A stretch of 64,000 bases of DNA from Pseudomonas sp. DTU12.3 (GCF_004124275.1 NZ_CP027218.1:3289501-3353500), one strand, 5' to 3'. Positions 52,962 through 62,467 are shown, counted from the stretch's first letter. Program-made: numbers and translations. The notes: a model not told the origin generated them from the sequence alone.

Positions 52962-54815
52962 ATGGGTGTGTATGACTACAAGAACTTCGGTACGGCGGAT
53001 TCCAAGGCGCTGTTCAGCGATGCCATGGCGATCACGCTGTATTCCTATCACAACCTCGATAACGGCTTTGCCGCCGGTTATCAGCACAACGGTTTCGGCA
53101 TCGGCCTGCCAGCCACACTGGTCACCGCGCTGATTGGCGGCACCGATTCGCAAGGCGTGATTCCCGGCATTCCATGGAATCCCGATTCGGAAAAACTCGC
53201 TCTCGATGCGGTAAAAGCGGCCGGCTGGACGCCGATCACTGCCTCGCAACTGGGCTATGACGGCAAGACCGATGCGCGCGGAACCTTTTTCGGCGAGAAG
53301 GCCGGCTACACCAGCGCTCAGGTGGAAATCCTCGGCAAGTACGACGCCCAAGGCCATCTCACCGAACTCGGCATTGCCTTTCGCGGCACCAGCGGCCCAC
53401 GAGAAATCCTCATTGGCGACTCGATCGGCGACGTGATCAACGATCTGCTCGCGGCCTTCGGTCCCAAGGACTACGCGAAAAACTACGTCGGCGAGGCGTT
53501 CGGCAATCTGCTCAATGACGTGATGGCCTTCGCCAAGGCCAATGGTCTCACCGGCAAGGACATCCTGGTCAGCGGCCACAGCCTCGGCGGCCTGGCCGTC
53601 AACAGCATGGCCGACCTGAGCGGCGGCAAGTGGGGCGGGTTCTTCACCGACGCCAACTACATCGCCTATGCCTCGCCAACCCAGAGCGGCACCGACAAAG
53701 TACTCAACGTCGGCTATGAAAACGATCCGGTGTTTCGTGCCCTCGACGGCTCGACCTTCACCGGCGCTTCGGTCGGCGTGCACGACGCGCCGCATGCCTC
53801 GACCACTGACAACATCGTCAGCTTCAACGATCACTACGCCTCGACCGCGTGGAATCTGCTGCCGTACTCGATCCTCAATATTCCGACGTGGATTTCACAC
53901 CTGCCCACCGGTTATGGCGACGGCATGACCCGCGTGCTCGACTCGAAGTTCTACGACCTGACCAGCCGCGACTCGACGATCATCGTCGCCAACCTGTCCG
54001 ATCCGGCGCGCGCCAATACCTGGGTGCAGGATCTCAACCGCAACGCCGAAACCCACAAGGGCAGCACGTTCATCATCGGCAGCGACGGCAACGATCTGAT
54101 CCAGGGCGGCAGCGGCAACGACTATCTGGAAGGCCGCGCCGGCAACGACACCTTCCGTGACAGCGGCGGCTACAACATCATCCTTGGCGGGCAGGGCAGC
54201 AATACCCTCGACTTGCAGCAGGCGGTGAGCAAGTTCGACTTCGCCAACGACGGCGCTGGCAATCTGTACATCCGCGACGCCAACGGCGGGATCAGCATCA
54301 CCCGCGACATCGGCAGCATCGTCACCAAGCAGCCGGGTTTCCTCTGGGGCCTGTTCAAGGACGACGTGACTCACAGCGTCACCGCCAGCGGCTTGAAGGT
54401 CGGCAACAACCTCACCGCTTACGAGTCCAGCGTCAAAGGCAGCAGCGGTGCCGACACGCTCAAGGCACACGCCGGCGGCGACTGGTTGTTTGGCCTCGAC
54501 GGCAACGATCACCTGATTGGCGGCACCGGCAATGATGTGTTTGTCGGCGGTGCCGGCAATGACCTGATGGAATCGGGGGGCGGGGCGGATACGTTCCTGT
54601 TCAACGGCGCATTCGGCCAGGATCGGGTGGTCGGGTTCACGTCCAACGACAAACTGGTGTTCCTCGGTGTGCAGGGCGTGTTGCCGACCGACGACTTCCG
54701 CGCCCATGCCTCGACGGTAGGGCAGGACACGGTGCTGACGTTTGGCAATGATTCGGTGACGCTGGTCGGGGTTTCGCTCAATAGCCTGAGCGCCGACGGC
54801 ATCGTCATCGCGTGA
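52962..54815 (+). CDS. pueA: Family I.3 lipase/polyurethanase, long type (PML/TliA-like)
   Basis: 617 residues. Begins MGVYDYKNFGTADSKALFSDAMAITLYSYHNLDNGFAAGY. The triad falls at Ser207 (GHSLGG), Asp255 (YENDPVFR) and His313 (WISHLPTGYGDG), the same numbering as the 617-residue MIS38 lipase, and the lid-1 region is intact. RTX repeats (GGSGNDYLEGRAGNDTF; GGTGNDVFVGGAGNDLMESGGGADTF) and a C-terminal secretion signal follow; exported by AprDEF. Homologues are called TliA, LipA or PueA. It hydrolyses triglycerides and, in related strains, polyester polyurethane. Confidence 0.93.
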   Translation: MGVYDYKNFGTADSKALFSDAMAITLYSYHNLDNGFAAGYQHNGFGIGLPATLVTALIGGTDSQGVIPGIPWNPDSEKLALDAVKAAGWTPITASQLGYDGKTDARGTFFGEKAGYTSAQVEILGKYDAQGHLTELGIAFRGTSGPREILIGDSIGDVINDLLAAFGPKDYAKNYVGEAFGNLLNDVMAFAKANGLTGKDILVSGHSLGGLAVNSMADLSGGKWGGFFTDANYIAYASPTQSGTDKVLNVGYENDPVFRALDGSTFTGASVGVHDAPHASTTDNIVSFNDHYASTAWNLLPYSILNIPTWISHLPTGYGDGMTRVLDSKFYDLTSRDSTIIVANLSDPARANTWVQDLNRNAETHKGSTFIIGSDGNDLIQGGSGNDYLEGRAGNDTFRDSGGYNIILGGQGSNTLDLQQAVSKFDFANDGAGNLYIRDANGGISITRDIGSIVTKQPGFLWGLFKDDVTHSVTASGLKVGNNLTAYESSVKGSSGADTLKAHAGGDWLFGLDGNDHLIGGTGNDVFVGGAGNDLMESGGGADTFLFNGAFGQDRVVGFTSNDKLVFLGVQGVLPTDDFRAHASTVGQDTVLTFGNDSVTLVGVSLNSLSADGIVIA

Positions 54816-54839
54816 TACAAAGGTAGGCATACAAAACCC

Positions 54840-54933
54840 TGTGGCGAGGGAGCTTGCTCCCGTTTGAGTGCGCAGCGCTCACAAAATCTTAGAGCCGCTG
54901 CGCGCCTCAGCGGGAGCAAGCTCCCTCGCCACA
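54840..54933. repeat. Second-family palindromic repeat
   Basis: Arms GTGGCGAGGGAGCTTGCTCC (from 54841) and its complement ending CTCCCTCGCCAC (to 54932) around a 48-bp centre that is itself partly palindromic. This is a different intergenic repeat family from the GTAGGAGCTGCC elements; only one copy occurs in the window. Confidence 0.85.
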
Positions 54934-55063
54934 ATCAGTATCAAAAGTGACTTGGCAGCCACTGACTGACTCAAACCCCTGCAAAAACAGGAAATGCGGC
55001 CTAAAGCGAGCGCGTGCACACACGTTCTACAGCTAGCCGCCATTGAGTACAGGAGATTCACAC

Positions 55064-55438
55064 GTGAAAGGTTTCAAGGGGTATGTCGGTACGCTGGGGC
55101 TGGCACTGTTGTCAGCCAATGCCTGGGCCGATCTGCCTCAAAGCTCGATACTGAGCCGTTACGGCGTCACCAGCGAACAATTGCCGGCGCCAGCCAAAAC
55201 CGAAGTGGTTGAACCGGTTGAAGAGAAAAGCCGCTTTCAGATCCAGCCCGAACAGCCCTTCGTGACCCTGCGTCTGGGCGATGGCAAGCAGCCGCAAACC
55301 ACCGGCAACCTGAGCATCGACCGCATGGCCCAACAGGACCTTGAACGTTGCCAACGTCTACAGGGTGAAGTGGCTCGTCGTGGCGGCACCTACATGCGCT
55401 GCGACAACAGCCTGCCAGGCATGCCCGCCTTCGAATAA
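55064..55438 (+). CDS. Small exported protein, unknown function
   Basis: 124 residues from GTG 55064, with AGGAG 8 nt upstream. Signal peptide MKGFKGYVGTLGLALLSANAWA, then a polar mature part of about 100 residues (LPQSSILSRYGVTSEQLPAPAK; LSIDRMAQQDLERCQRLQGEVARRGGTYMRCDNSLPG) with two Cys residues that may pair. No family recognised. It stands between two repeats and is not obviously in an operon. Confidence 0.75.
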   Translation: MKGFKGYVGTLGLALLSANAWADLPQSSILSRYGVTSEQLPAPAKTEVVEPVEEKSRFQIQPEQPFVTLRLGDGKQPQTTGNLSIDRMAQQDLERCQRLQGEVARRGGTYMRCDNSLPGMPAFE

Positions 55439-55441
55439 CCT

Positions 55442-55518
55442 GTAGGAGCTGCCGAAGGCTGCGATCTTTTGATCTTGTGTTTTAAGATCAAAAGATCGCA
55501 GCCTTCGGCAGCTCCTAC
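55442..55518. repeat. REP palindrome
   Basis: Inverted pair GTAGGAGCTGCCGAAGGCTGC / GCAGCCTTCGGCAGCTCCTAC between convergent genes. Confidence 0.9.
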
Positions 55519-55528
55519 AGAAGCGGAG

Positions 55529-55753
55529 TCAGTCTTCTTTGCGCACGGTGGCCACTTCGTCGGAGCGGACTTTCACCTTGGCCCCGGAAATATCCTCGAA
55601 CTCATAGAAGCCATCCTTGGTTTTGGTCTTCGGCATGTCCTTGGTCAAATACTGGGTGCCGTTCTGCAAGGTCACCACCGTCTGGGTCGAGCAACCGCCC
55701 AGCACCAGCAGCGCGGCGACTACCAAGGGAATGCCCAGTTTGTTGATATTCAT
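55529..55753 (-). CDS. YgdI/YgdR-like small lipoprotein
   Basis: 74 residues from ATG 55753 (GAGGT just upstream). Lipoprotein signal IPLVVAALLVLGGC (lipobox L-G-G-C), then a short SH3-like domain STQTVVTLQNGTQYLTKDMPKTKTKDGFYEFEDISGAKVKVRSDEV, the YgdI/YgdR (DUF903) pattern. Function unknown in the family. Confidence 0.85.
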   Translation of the reverse strand: MNINKLGIPLVVAALLVLGGCSTQTVVTLQNGTQYLTKDMPKTKTKDGFYEFEDISGAKVKVRSDEVATVRKED

Positions 55754-55947
55754 ACCCACCTCTAATTCCTCATGCGATGTGATCCCGAGCATTGTCGGTT
55801 CTCTAACGCGGTTGGTGCCACTCAGTCGGGAAAAGTTCGATTACCCGGTTAAAAAATGCCATTGATCCTTTTCCGTTTGCACCGGGCAGGGCTGAACTGG
55901 TATCTGTACGCATAACCAGTACTCGCTCGCCATGGCCCTGAATTCCC

Positions 55948-57600
55948 GTGACTGCCAATCCCCTCGACGATCCGTTCTATTACCTCAACAACTTTCGGCA
56001 AGTGCTTGATTGGCTTGAATTGCGCTATGCCGACGTGATGAGCGAAACCGAGCACGGCTTCATCCGCGACTTCAAGGCGTTGCCCAAGGCCTCGCAAGGT
56101 CTGCTGGTGCGCATGGTGATGCGCAAGGGCGTGCACTTTCGCGCCGGCAAGCTCAATTACCCTGAAATCGGCGACATCGCCCACGCCGCACAATCGTTGC
56201 TGGCTCACGGCTGGCTCGACGAATGCGCGCCGCTGGCAATGGCCGAACTGTTCGATGTATTGCTCAAGGCCGAAATCCTCCAGGCATTCAGCGAATTCAT
56301 CGAGCAACCCAAGGGGCGCAAGGACGATTGGCTGCCGCTGCTCGCCGAACAGTTCAGCGACGCCCGCAGCCTGCGCGATTGGGCGCCGCAGTTGACCGAG
56401 CGACTGTTCAGCCTGACCATCATGGACCTGTGTGATCGCCTGCGCCTGATGTTCTTCGGCAACCTTTATCAGGATTGGTCGGAGTTCGTCCTCGCTGATC
56501 TGGGCATCTTTACCTACGAGAAAGTCGAGTTCTGCGCTGATTCGCGCGGCCTGCGCAGCCGTGAAGACGTCGACGCCTGCCTGTTCCTGCACAACTGCCA
56601 GTTGCGCTTCGAGGCCGGTGAACCGCTGGACAGCATCGTCGAGCAGGTCAGCGCCGTGCATTTCGATAACCCGTGGCTGCAACGCCGACGTGGCAAGGTG
56701 TTGTTCCAGATCGGCCAGTATTGCGAGCGCATCAGCGAGTTTGCGCCGGCCTTGAGCATCTACCGCGACTGCGCCTACCCCGGCGCGCGATTGCGCATGA
56801 TTCGCGTGCTGGAACGCTGCGGCGAATACGCCCTTGGCCTGCAACTCGGTACGCTGGCCGAACAGGCGCCTGAAAGTGCCGCCGAACAGCAAGGCTTGCA
56901 GCGAATAATGCCGCGCTTGCGGCGCAAACTCGGTGGACCGCCACTCAAGCGCACAGTCGCGAAACCGGTCGAACGTCTCGATTTGCAGTTGCTGCGCAGC
57001 GATCCTGGGTTGTCGGTGGAGTTTTACGTGCAGGCGCATCTGCATGACGACGACGGCCCGGTGCATTACGTGGAAAACAGCCTGATCAACTCCTTGTTTG
57101 GCCTGTTGTGCTGGCCGGCGATCTTTGCGCCGTTGCCGGGGGCATTCTTTCACCCGTTCCAGCGCGGGCCGGTCGATTTGCTCAATGAAGATTTCCAGCC
57201 GCGCCGCGCTGCGCTGTTTCAGGCCTGCCTCGATGAACTCGACGATGACCGCTACGCCTCGACCATTCGCCAGCGGTTTGCCGAGAAATGGGGCATTCAG
57301 TCGCCATTCGTGTTTTGGGGCGCACTCAGTGAACCGCTGCTGGAGCAGGCGTTGGCCTGCCTGCCGGCTGAACACCTCAAGCACTGGTTCCAGCGTTTGT
57401 TGCTCGACATCAAGGCCAACCGCGCCGGCATGCCGGACCTGATCCAGTTCTGGCCGCAAGAAAAAACCTACCGGATGATTGAAGTCAAAGGCCCCGGTGA
57501 CCGCTTGCAGGACAACCAATTGCGCTGGCTGGAGTTCTGCCACGAACACCAGATGCCGGTGGCTGTGTGTTACGTGCAATGGGCGGAGCAGAGCGCGTGA
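55948..57600 (+). CDS. FAN1-type VRR-NUC structure-specific nuclease
   Basis: 550 residues from GTG 55948. Helical SAP/TPR-like region followed by a C-terminal VRR-NUC domain. Candidate metal ligands are Glu376 (YVENSLINSLFG), Asp497 (GMPDLIQFW), Glu512 and Lys514 (RMIEVKGPGDRLQDNQ); the D-x14-E-x-K spacing and the upstream Glu match the FAN1 family, including the characterised Pseudomonas FAN1 (offset of 10 residues). FAN1 resolves DNA interstrand cross-links. The stop overlaps the next gene's GTG start as GTGA, coupling it to an XPD-type helicase. Confidence 0.92.
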   Translation: MTANPLDDPFYYLNNFRQVLDWLELRYADVMSETEHGFIRDFKALPKASQGLLVRMVMRKGVHFRAGKLNYPEIGDIAHAAQSLLAHGWLDECAPLAMAELFDVLLKAEILQAFSEFIEQPKGRKDDWLPLLAEQFSDARSLRDWAPQLTERLFSLTIMDLCDRLRLMFFGNLYQDWSEFVLADLGIFTYEKVEFCADSRGLRSREDVDACLFLHNCQLRFEAGEPLDSIVEQVSAVHFDNPWLQRRRGKVLFQIGQYCERISEFAPALSIYRDCAYPGARLRMIRVLERCGEYALGLQLGTLAEQAPESAAEQQGLQRIMPRLRRKLGGPPLKRTVAKPVERLDLQLLRSDPGLSVEFYVQAHLHDDDGPVHYVENSLINSLFGLLCWPAIFAPLPGAFFHPFQRGPVDLLNEDFQPRRAALFQACLDELDDDRYASTIRQRFAEKWGIQSPFVFWGALSEPLLEQALACLPAEHLKHWFQRLLLDIKANRAGMPDLIQFWPQEKTYRMIEVKGPGDRLQDNQLRWLEFCHEHQMPVAVCYVQWAEQSA

Positions 57601-59915
57601 GCTACAGCATTGCGGTGCGGGCGCTGTGTGAGTTCACCGCCAAGACCGGCGACCTCGACCTGCGTTTCACCCCGTCGCCAACGGCACTCGAGGGCATCGC
57701 CGGCCACCGCACCGTGGCCTCACGGCGCAACGACAAATACCAAAGCGAGGTGGCCCTTGAGGGCGAGTTTCGCCAGTTGAAGATCAAGGGCAGGGCGGAC
57801 GGCTACGATCCGGGGCAAAACTGTCTGGAAGAAGTCAAAACCTACCGCGGCGACCTGAGCAAGCAACCGGCCAATCACCGTCAGTTGCACTGGGCGCAAG
57901 CGAAAATCTACGGCTGGCTGATGTGCCGCAAACTCGATCTGCAGCAGATCAACCTGGCGCTGGTGTATTTCGACATCGTCAGCGAAAAGGAAACCTGTCT
58001 GGTCGAAGCGTTCAGCGCTGAGGCCCTGCAAGCGTTTTTCGAGCAACAGTGTGGCTTGTTCCTGCACTGGGCCGAAGAGGAAATGGCTCATCGCCAGGCG
58101 CGTAATCTCGCTGCGCAGCAACTGCGCTTTCCTCACGTAGAGTTTCGTCCGGGGCAACGACATCTGGCGGAATCGGTGTTCAAGGCGATCAGCACCGGGC
58201 GTTGCCTGATGGCTCAGGCGCCGACCGGCATCGGCAAAACCCTCGGCACCTTGTTTCCGATGCTCAAAGCGCTGGCGCCGCAGCAACTGGACAAAGTGTT
58301 CTTCCTGACTGCCAAGACGCCGGGGCGCAAACTGGCGCTGGATGCCAGTCAGGTACTGTTCGAGCAATCGGCAAATTTGCCTTTGCGGGTCTTGGAAATG
58401 GTCGCCCGGGACAAGGCCTGCGAACATCCGGACAAAGCGTGCCATGGCGAATCCTGCCCGTTGGCGCAAGGTTTCTACGATCGCTTGCCGGCTGCGCGTG
58501 AGGCGGCCAGCCGGATCAATCTGCTCGATCAGGCCGCCATGCGCGCCGTCGCCGCGCAGCATGCGGTGTGTCCGTATTACCTGAGCCAGGAAATGGCCCG
58601 TTGGGCTGACGTGGTGGTCGCCGACTACAACTATTACTTCGATTTCAGTGCGCTGCTGTTCGGTCTGGCGCAGCTCAATCAGTGGAAAGTCGCGGTGCTC
58701 GCCGATGAGGCGCACAACCTCGTCGAGCGCGGGCGTCAGATGTACAGCGCCAGTCTCGACCAGTTCGCCCTCGGTGCGGTGCGCAAAACCGCGCCGGAAG
58801 CGCTGAAGAAATCCCTGCAACGCCTCAACCGTGAATGGAACGCGCTGCATGCCCCGCAACTGGCTGCGTATCAGGCCTACGACAAGGCGCCGGAGAAACT
58901 GCTGCAAGCAATCTCGCTGTGTTGCGCGGCCATCGGCGATTACCTGAATGATCATCCGCAGGGGCTCGACAGCGCATTGCAGAGCCTCTATTTCGAGCTG
59001 CTGCAGTTTGCCCGGGTCGCGGAGTTGTTCGATGAGCATTACTTGTTCGATATCAGCAAACGCGACCTCGACCGCAAGCGGCCGCTGTCGCAACTGTGCC
59101 TGCGCAACGTCGTGCCTGCGGCGTTTATTGGCCCGCGCCTGAAGGCGGCGCGCAGCAGCGTGCTGTTTTCCGCGACGCTGAGCCCGCGCAACTATTACGC
59201 CGATTTGCTTGGCACTCCGGCCGATACGGTGTGGATCGACGTCGAATCGCCGTTCAGCGCGGCGCAGTTGCAGGTGCAGGTGATCAGCCGGATTTCGACG
59301 CGTTTCAATCACCGACAGGCGTCGCTGGAGCCGATAGTCGAGCTGATCGCCAGGCAGTTCGCCGAGCGTCCGGGCAATTACCTGGCGTTCTTCAGCAGCT
59401 TCGATTATCTGCAACAGGTCGCAACGTTGCTCGCCGAACGGCATCCGCACATCACCTTGTGGCAGCAATCGCGCGGCATGCTCGAAGGCCAGCGGCAGGC
59501 GTTTCTCGACCAGTTCACCGCGCAAAGTCAGGGCGTCGGGTTTGCCGTATTGGGCGGAGCGTTCGGCGAAGGCATCGACTTGCCTGGCGCACGGCTGATC
59601 GGCGCGTTCATTGCCACGCTGGGGCTGGCACAACTCAATCCGGTCAATGAACAGTTGAAACGGCGCATGGCGGCGATCTTCGGCGCCGGCTATGACTACA
59701 CCTATCTGTATCCCGGCGTGCAGAAAGTGGTGCAGGCCGCCGGCCGGGTGATCCGCACGCGCGAAGATCGCGGCGTGGTGATGTTGATCGACGATCGCTT
59801 TGCCGAGAGTCGGATCCAGCAACTGTTGCCGCGCTGGTGGTCAATCAAAAACGAGGCGGACGCTTTTCAATTTGGCGGATTGACGCATACTCCAGCACAT
59901 AACTGTGTGCGGTGA
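57597..59915 (+). CDS. Cas4/RecB-like nuclease fused to XPD/DinG-type helicase
   Basis: 772 residues from GTG 57597. Residues 1-165 resemble a PD-(D/E)xK nuclease of RecB/Cas4 type: Asp68 (KGRADGYD), Glu79-x-Lys81 (LEEVKTYRG) and the Q-x3-Y motif at 101-105. Residues 180-772 form an XPD/DinG superfamily 2 helicase: Walker A APTGIGKT (206-213), four Cys placed for a 4Fe-4S cluster (273, 280, 285, 323), DEAH box (368-371), and C-terminal motifs GGAFGEGIDLPG and QAAGRVIRTREDRG. It could unwind and trim DNA, probably in cross-link repair with the coupled FAN1 nuclease. Confidence 0.92.
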   Translation: MSYSIAVRALCEFTAKTGDLDLRFTPSPTALEGIAGHRTVASRRNDKYQSEVALEGEFRQLKIKGRADGYDPGQNCLEEVKTYRGDLSKQPANHRQLHWAQAKIYGWLMCRKLDLQQINLALVYFDIVSEKETCLVEAFSAEALQAFFEQQCGLFLHWAEEEMAHRQARNLAAQQLRFPHVEFRPGQRHLAESVFKAISTGRCLMAQAPTGIGKTLGTLFPMLKALAPQQLDKVFFLTAKTPGRKLALDASQVLFEQSANLPLRVLEMVARDKACEHPDKACHGESCPLAQGFYDRLPAAREAASRINLLDQAAMRAVAAQHAVCPYYLSQEMARWADVVVADYNYYFDFSALLFGLAQLNQWKVAVLADEAHNLVERGRQMYSASLDQFALGAVRKTAPEALKKSLQRLNREWNALHAPQLAAYQAYDKAPEKLLQAISLCCAAIGDYLNDHPQGLDSALQSLYFELLQFARVAELFDEHYLFDISKRDLDRKRPLSQLCLRNVVPAAFIGPRLKAARSSVLFSATLSPRNYYADLLGTPADTVWIDVESPFSAAQLQVQVISRISTRFNHRQASLEPIVELIARQFAERPGNYLAFFSSFDYLQQVATLLAERHPHITLWQQSRGMLEGQRQAFLDQFTAQSQGVGFAVLGGAFGEGIDLPGARLIGAFIATLGLAQLNPVNEQLKRRMAAIFGAGYDYTYLYPGVQKVVQAAGRVIRTREDRGVVMLIDDRFAESRIQQLLPRWWSIKNEADAFQFGGLTHTPAHNCVR

Positions 59916-59920
59916 ATGTG

Positions 59921-61840
59921 ATGATTGAAAAGAACAAGGCCGCGGCGATCGAGGAAATGCGTTTCAGGCTGTTGATCGATGCGGTCGTCGACTATGCGAT
60001 CTACATGATCGACCCTGACGGCATCATCACCAGCTGGAACTCGGGCGCCAAACGCTTCAAGGGTTACGAAGAAGCGGAAATTCTCGGCGAACATTTTTCA
60101 CGCTTCTATACCGCTGACGATCGCGCCGCCGGGCTGCCGCAACGCGCGCTCGATACGGCGATCCGCGAAGGCCGTTTCGAAGGCGAAGGCTGGCGGGTAC
60201 GCAAGGACGGTACGAACTTCTGGTCGCACGTGGTGATTGATCCGATCATCGACCCGAATGGCCAGCTGCTCGGTTTCGCCAAGATCACCCGTGATCTGAC
60301 CGACCGCAAGATGGCCGAAGAAACCCTCAAGCAAAGCGAACAGCAGTTCCGCATGCTGGTGCAGGGCGTGACCGATTACGCGATCTACATGCTCAGCCCG
60401 GAAGGTCGGGTGAGTAACTGGAACCAGGGCGCACAACGCATCAAAGGTTATTTGCCGGAAGAAATCATCGGCCAGCACTTCTCGATTTTCTACACCCCCG
60501 AAGACCGCGAGATCGGTGAGCCGGCGCGCGCGCTGGAGATAGCCACCCGTGAGGGTCGCTTCGAAAACCGCAGTTGGCGGGTGCGCAAGGACGGCACACG
60601 CTTTCTCGCCCACGTGGTGGTCGATGCGATTCGCGGCGACACCGGCACGTTGCTCGGTTTCGCCAAGATCACCCGTGACGTGACCGAGGCCCATCAGGCA
60701 CAAGAGGCGCTGGAGAAAACCCGCGAGGCGTTGTTCCAGGCGCAAAAGATGCAGGCCATCGGCCAGCTCAGCGGCGGCATCGCTCATGACTTCAACAATC
60801 TGCTGACGGTGATTCTGGGCAATCTGGAGATTCTGCAAAAGCGCACGGGCGACGATCCAAAGCTCGGCCGTCTGCTCGAAAACGCTACCCAAGGGGCGCT
60901 GCGTGGCGTGTCGCTGACCCAGCGCATGCTGGCGTTCGCGCGTCGCCAGGAACTCAAGACCGAATCGGTGAATATTGCGCAACTGGTGCAAGGCATCATG
61001 GGCCTTCTGCGCAGCTCGATGGGGCCGGGGATCCGGATCGAAACGCAATTTCCCGAGGATCTGGAAGCGGTGCTCGCCGATACCAATCAACTGGAACTGG
61101 CCATTCTCAATCTGGCGACCAACGCCCGCGATGCCATGCCCGACGGCGGCAGCGTATTGTTCACCGCGCAACCGCAAGTGGTACTCGAACAAAGCCAGGC
61201 AACGCTGACGGCCGGGCGCTATGTGTGCTTGAGCCTGATCGACAGTGGCGAGGGCATGGACGAGCACACGCTGGCGTCGGCCAGAGACCCGTTTTTCACC
61301 ACCAAGGGCCTGGGCAAAGGCACCGGGCTGGGGTTGTCGATGGTGCACGGGTTCATCGAGCAACTCGGCGGACGTTTTGTTCTCAAGAGCGAAAAAGGCC
61401 GCGGCACCCACGCCGAACTCTGGCTGCCGGTGGCCGCGGCGGGCGCAACGGTGAAACCCTTATATCCCGCGATCGAGCCGATTTCGGTGCCCAGACTCAG
61501 CGTTTTGGTGGTGGATGACGACTCGCTGGTCTTGACCAGCACCAGCCTGCTGCTCGAAGACCTCGGCCATCGGGTCGTCAGCGCCACGTCTGGCGCACAG
61601 GCGCTGAAACTGCTCGAGCAGAACGAAATCATCGATTTGATGATCACCGACATGGCCATGCCGCAGATGAGCGGCGCGCAACTGGCGCATTCCGTGCGCC
61701 TGTTGAAACCCGATCTGCCGATCATCCTCGCCACCGGTTACGCCGAACGCCTGGAAGGCTTCGCTGCGCAGTTGCCACGATTGCCCAAACCCTTCACGCA
61801 ATTGAATCTGGTGGAGATCATTGCCCAGTCGATGAAATGA
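59921..61840 (+). CDS. PAS-PAS hybrid histidine kinase
   Basis: 639 residues from ATG 59921 (GGTGA 5 nt upstream); a GTG at 59912 overlapping the helicase stop as GTGA is the alternative. Two PAS domains that are clearly duplicates (DAVVDYAIYMIDPDGIITSWNSGAKR and GVTDYAIYMLSPEGRVSNWNQGAQR), each with a PAC motif WRVRKDGT. Then HisKA (GGIAHDFNNLL), HATPase_c (NLATNARDAMPDGG, GTGLGLSMVHG) and a C-terminal receiver (VVDDDSLV; Asp in MITDMAMPQMSG; Lys in LPKPF). No membrane segment, so a cytoplasmic sensor of redox, light or small molecules. Its overlap with the FAN1/Cas4-XPD genes is unusual for a sensor kinase. Confidence 0.9.
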   Translation: MIEKNKAAAIEEMRFRLLIDAVVDYAIYMIDPDGIITSWNSGAKRFKGYEEAEILGEHFSRFYTADDRAAGLPQRALDTAIREGRFEGEGWRVRKDGTNFWSHVVIDPIIDPNGQLLGFAKITRDLTDRKMAEETLKQSEQQFRMLVQGVTDYAIYMLSPEGRVSNWNQGAQRIKGYLPEEIIGQHFSIFYTPEDREIGEPARALEIATREGRFENRSWRVRKDGTRFLAHVVVDAIRGDTGTLLGFAKITRDVTEAHQAQEALEKTREALFQAQKMQAIGQLSGGIAHDFNNLLTVILGNLEILQKRTGDDPKLGRLLENATQGALRGVSLTQRMLAFARRQELKTESVNIAQLVQGIMGLLRSSMGPGIRIETQFPEDLEAVLADTNQLELAILNLATNARDAMPDGGSVLFTAQPQVVLEQSQATLTAGRYVCLSLIDSGEGMDEHTLASARDPFFTTKGLGKGTGLGLSMVHGFIEQLGGRFVLKSEKGRGTHAELWLPVAAAGATVKPLYPAIEPISVPRLSVLVVDDDSLVLTSTSLLLEDLGHRVVSATSGAQALKLLEQNEIIDLMITDMAMPQMSGAQLAHSVRLLKPDLPIILATGYAERLEGFAAQLPRLPKPFTQLNLVEIIAQSMK

Positions 61841-61910
61841 CAAAACGCGGCAAATCCGCCTGAACTAGTGTGCAACGGGGCGCTTCTAAACGATTTACCT
61901 GCCACGGAGC

Positions 61911-62456
61911 GTGCGTCTTTTGTCTCGCATACTGACCCAGCCGACCGCTGAAGAAAACCTCACCGAACACGACGCCAAGATGTTCGGTTCACCCAAGGAA
62001 AGGCTGGATTTCTACCGTCGGGAGATCCAGTACGAAACCAGCATTCTGGCCAATCGCACTGACGCTTACCTGGCGGCGCAATCGTTTCTGGTGATTGCCT
62101 TCGCCTCGTGCATGGCCAATCTCAACCCGGAATGGGGCAAGTTGTTCACCCTCGTGGTGCCACCTTTTCTGGCGCTGCTTGGGTTGCTCAGCTCGTTGAA
62201 CGCCTGGCCGGGCATTCGCGCGGCGTACGACATCATCGATCACTGGCATTTCAAACAGAGTCATTTGCTGCACAGTGAGCCGCTCATGGGTTTGGCGTAT
62301 GACGAGTCGCCGCTGTTCAGTGAGATGGAGTCGAGCCACAAGGGTTATCGCAAGTCGCTGCTGTTCTCAGTGCGTACCCCATGGATTTTTGCGGCGTTCT
62401 GGATGATGTTGGGCAGTTACTCAGTGTTCATCCAGGTGACTAACCCCGGAGGCTGA
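61911..62456 (+). CDS. Unknown membrane protein with three predicted segments
   Basis: About 181 residues. A soluble N-terminal 50 residues (EEKL-like helical, RLDFYRREIQYETSILANRTDAY) precede hydrophobic segments at about 56-73, 79-98 and 157-175. No family recognised. GTG 61911 is the longest start; a TTG at 61920 has better spacing from GGAG and is also plausible. It ends just before a strong terminator. Confidence 0.72.
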   Translation: MRLLSRILTQPTAEENLTEHDAKMFGSPKERLDFYRREIQYETSILANRTDAYLAAQSFLVIAFASCMANLNPEWGKLFTLVVPPFLALLGLLSSLNAWPGIRAAYDIIDHWHFKQSHLLHSEPLMGLAYDESPLFSEMESSHKGYRKSLLFSVRTPWIFAAFWMMLGSYSVFIQVTNPGG

Positions 62457-62467
62457 TCGACAGGCAA

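Noticed and set aside
57597..58100. Cas4-like motif as evidence of a CRISPR-Cas locus
   Set aside because: The domain is the N-terminus of an XPD-type helicase in a repair operon; no repeats, cas1 or cas2 are present.
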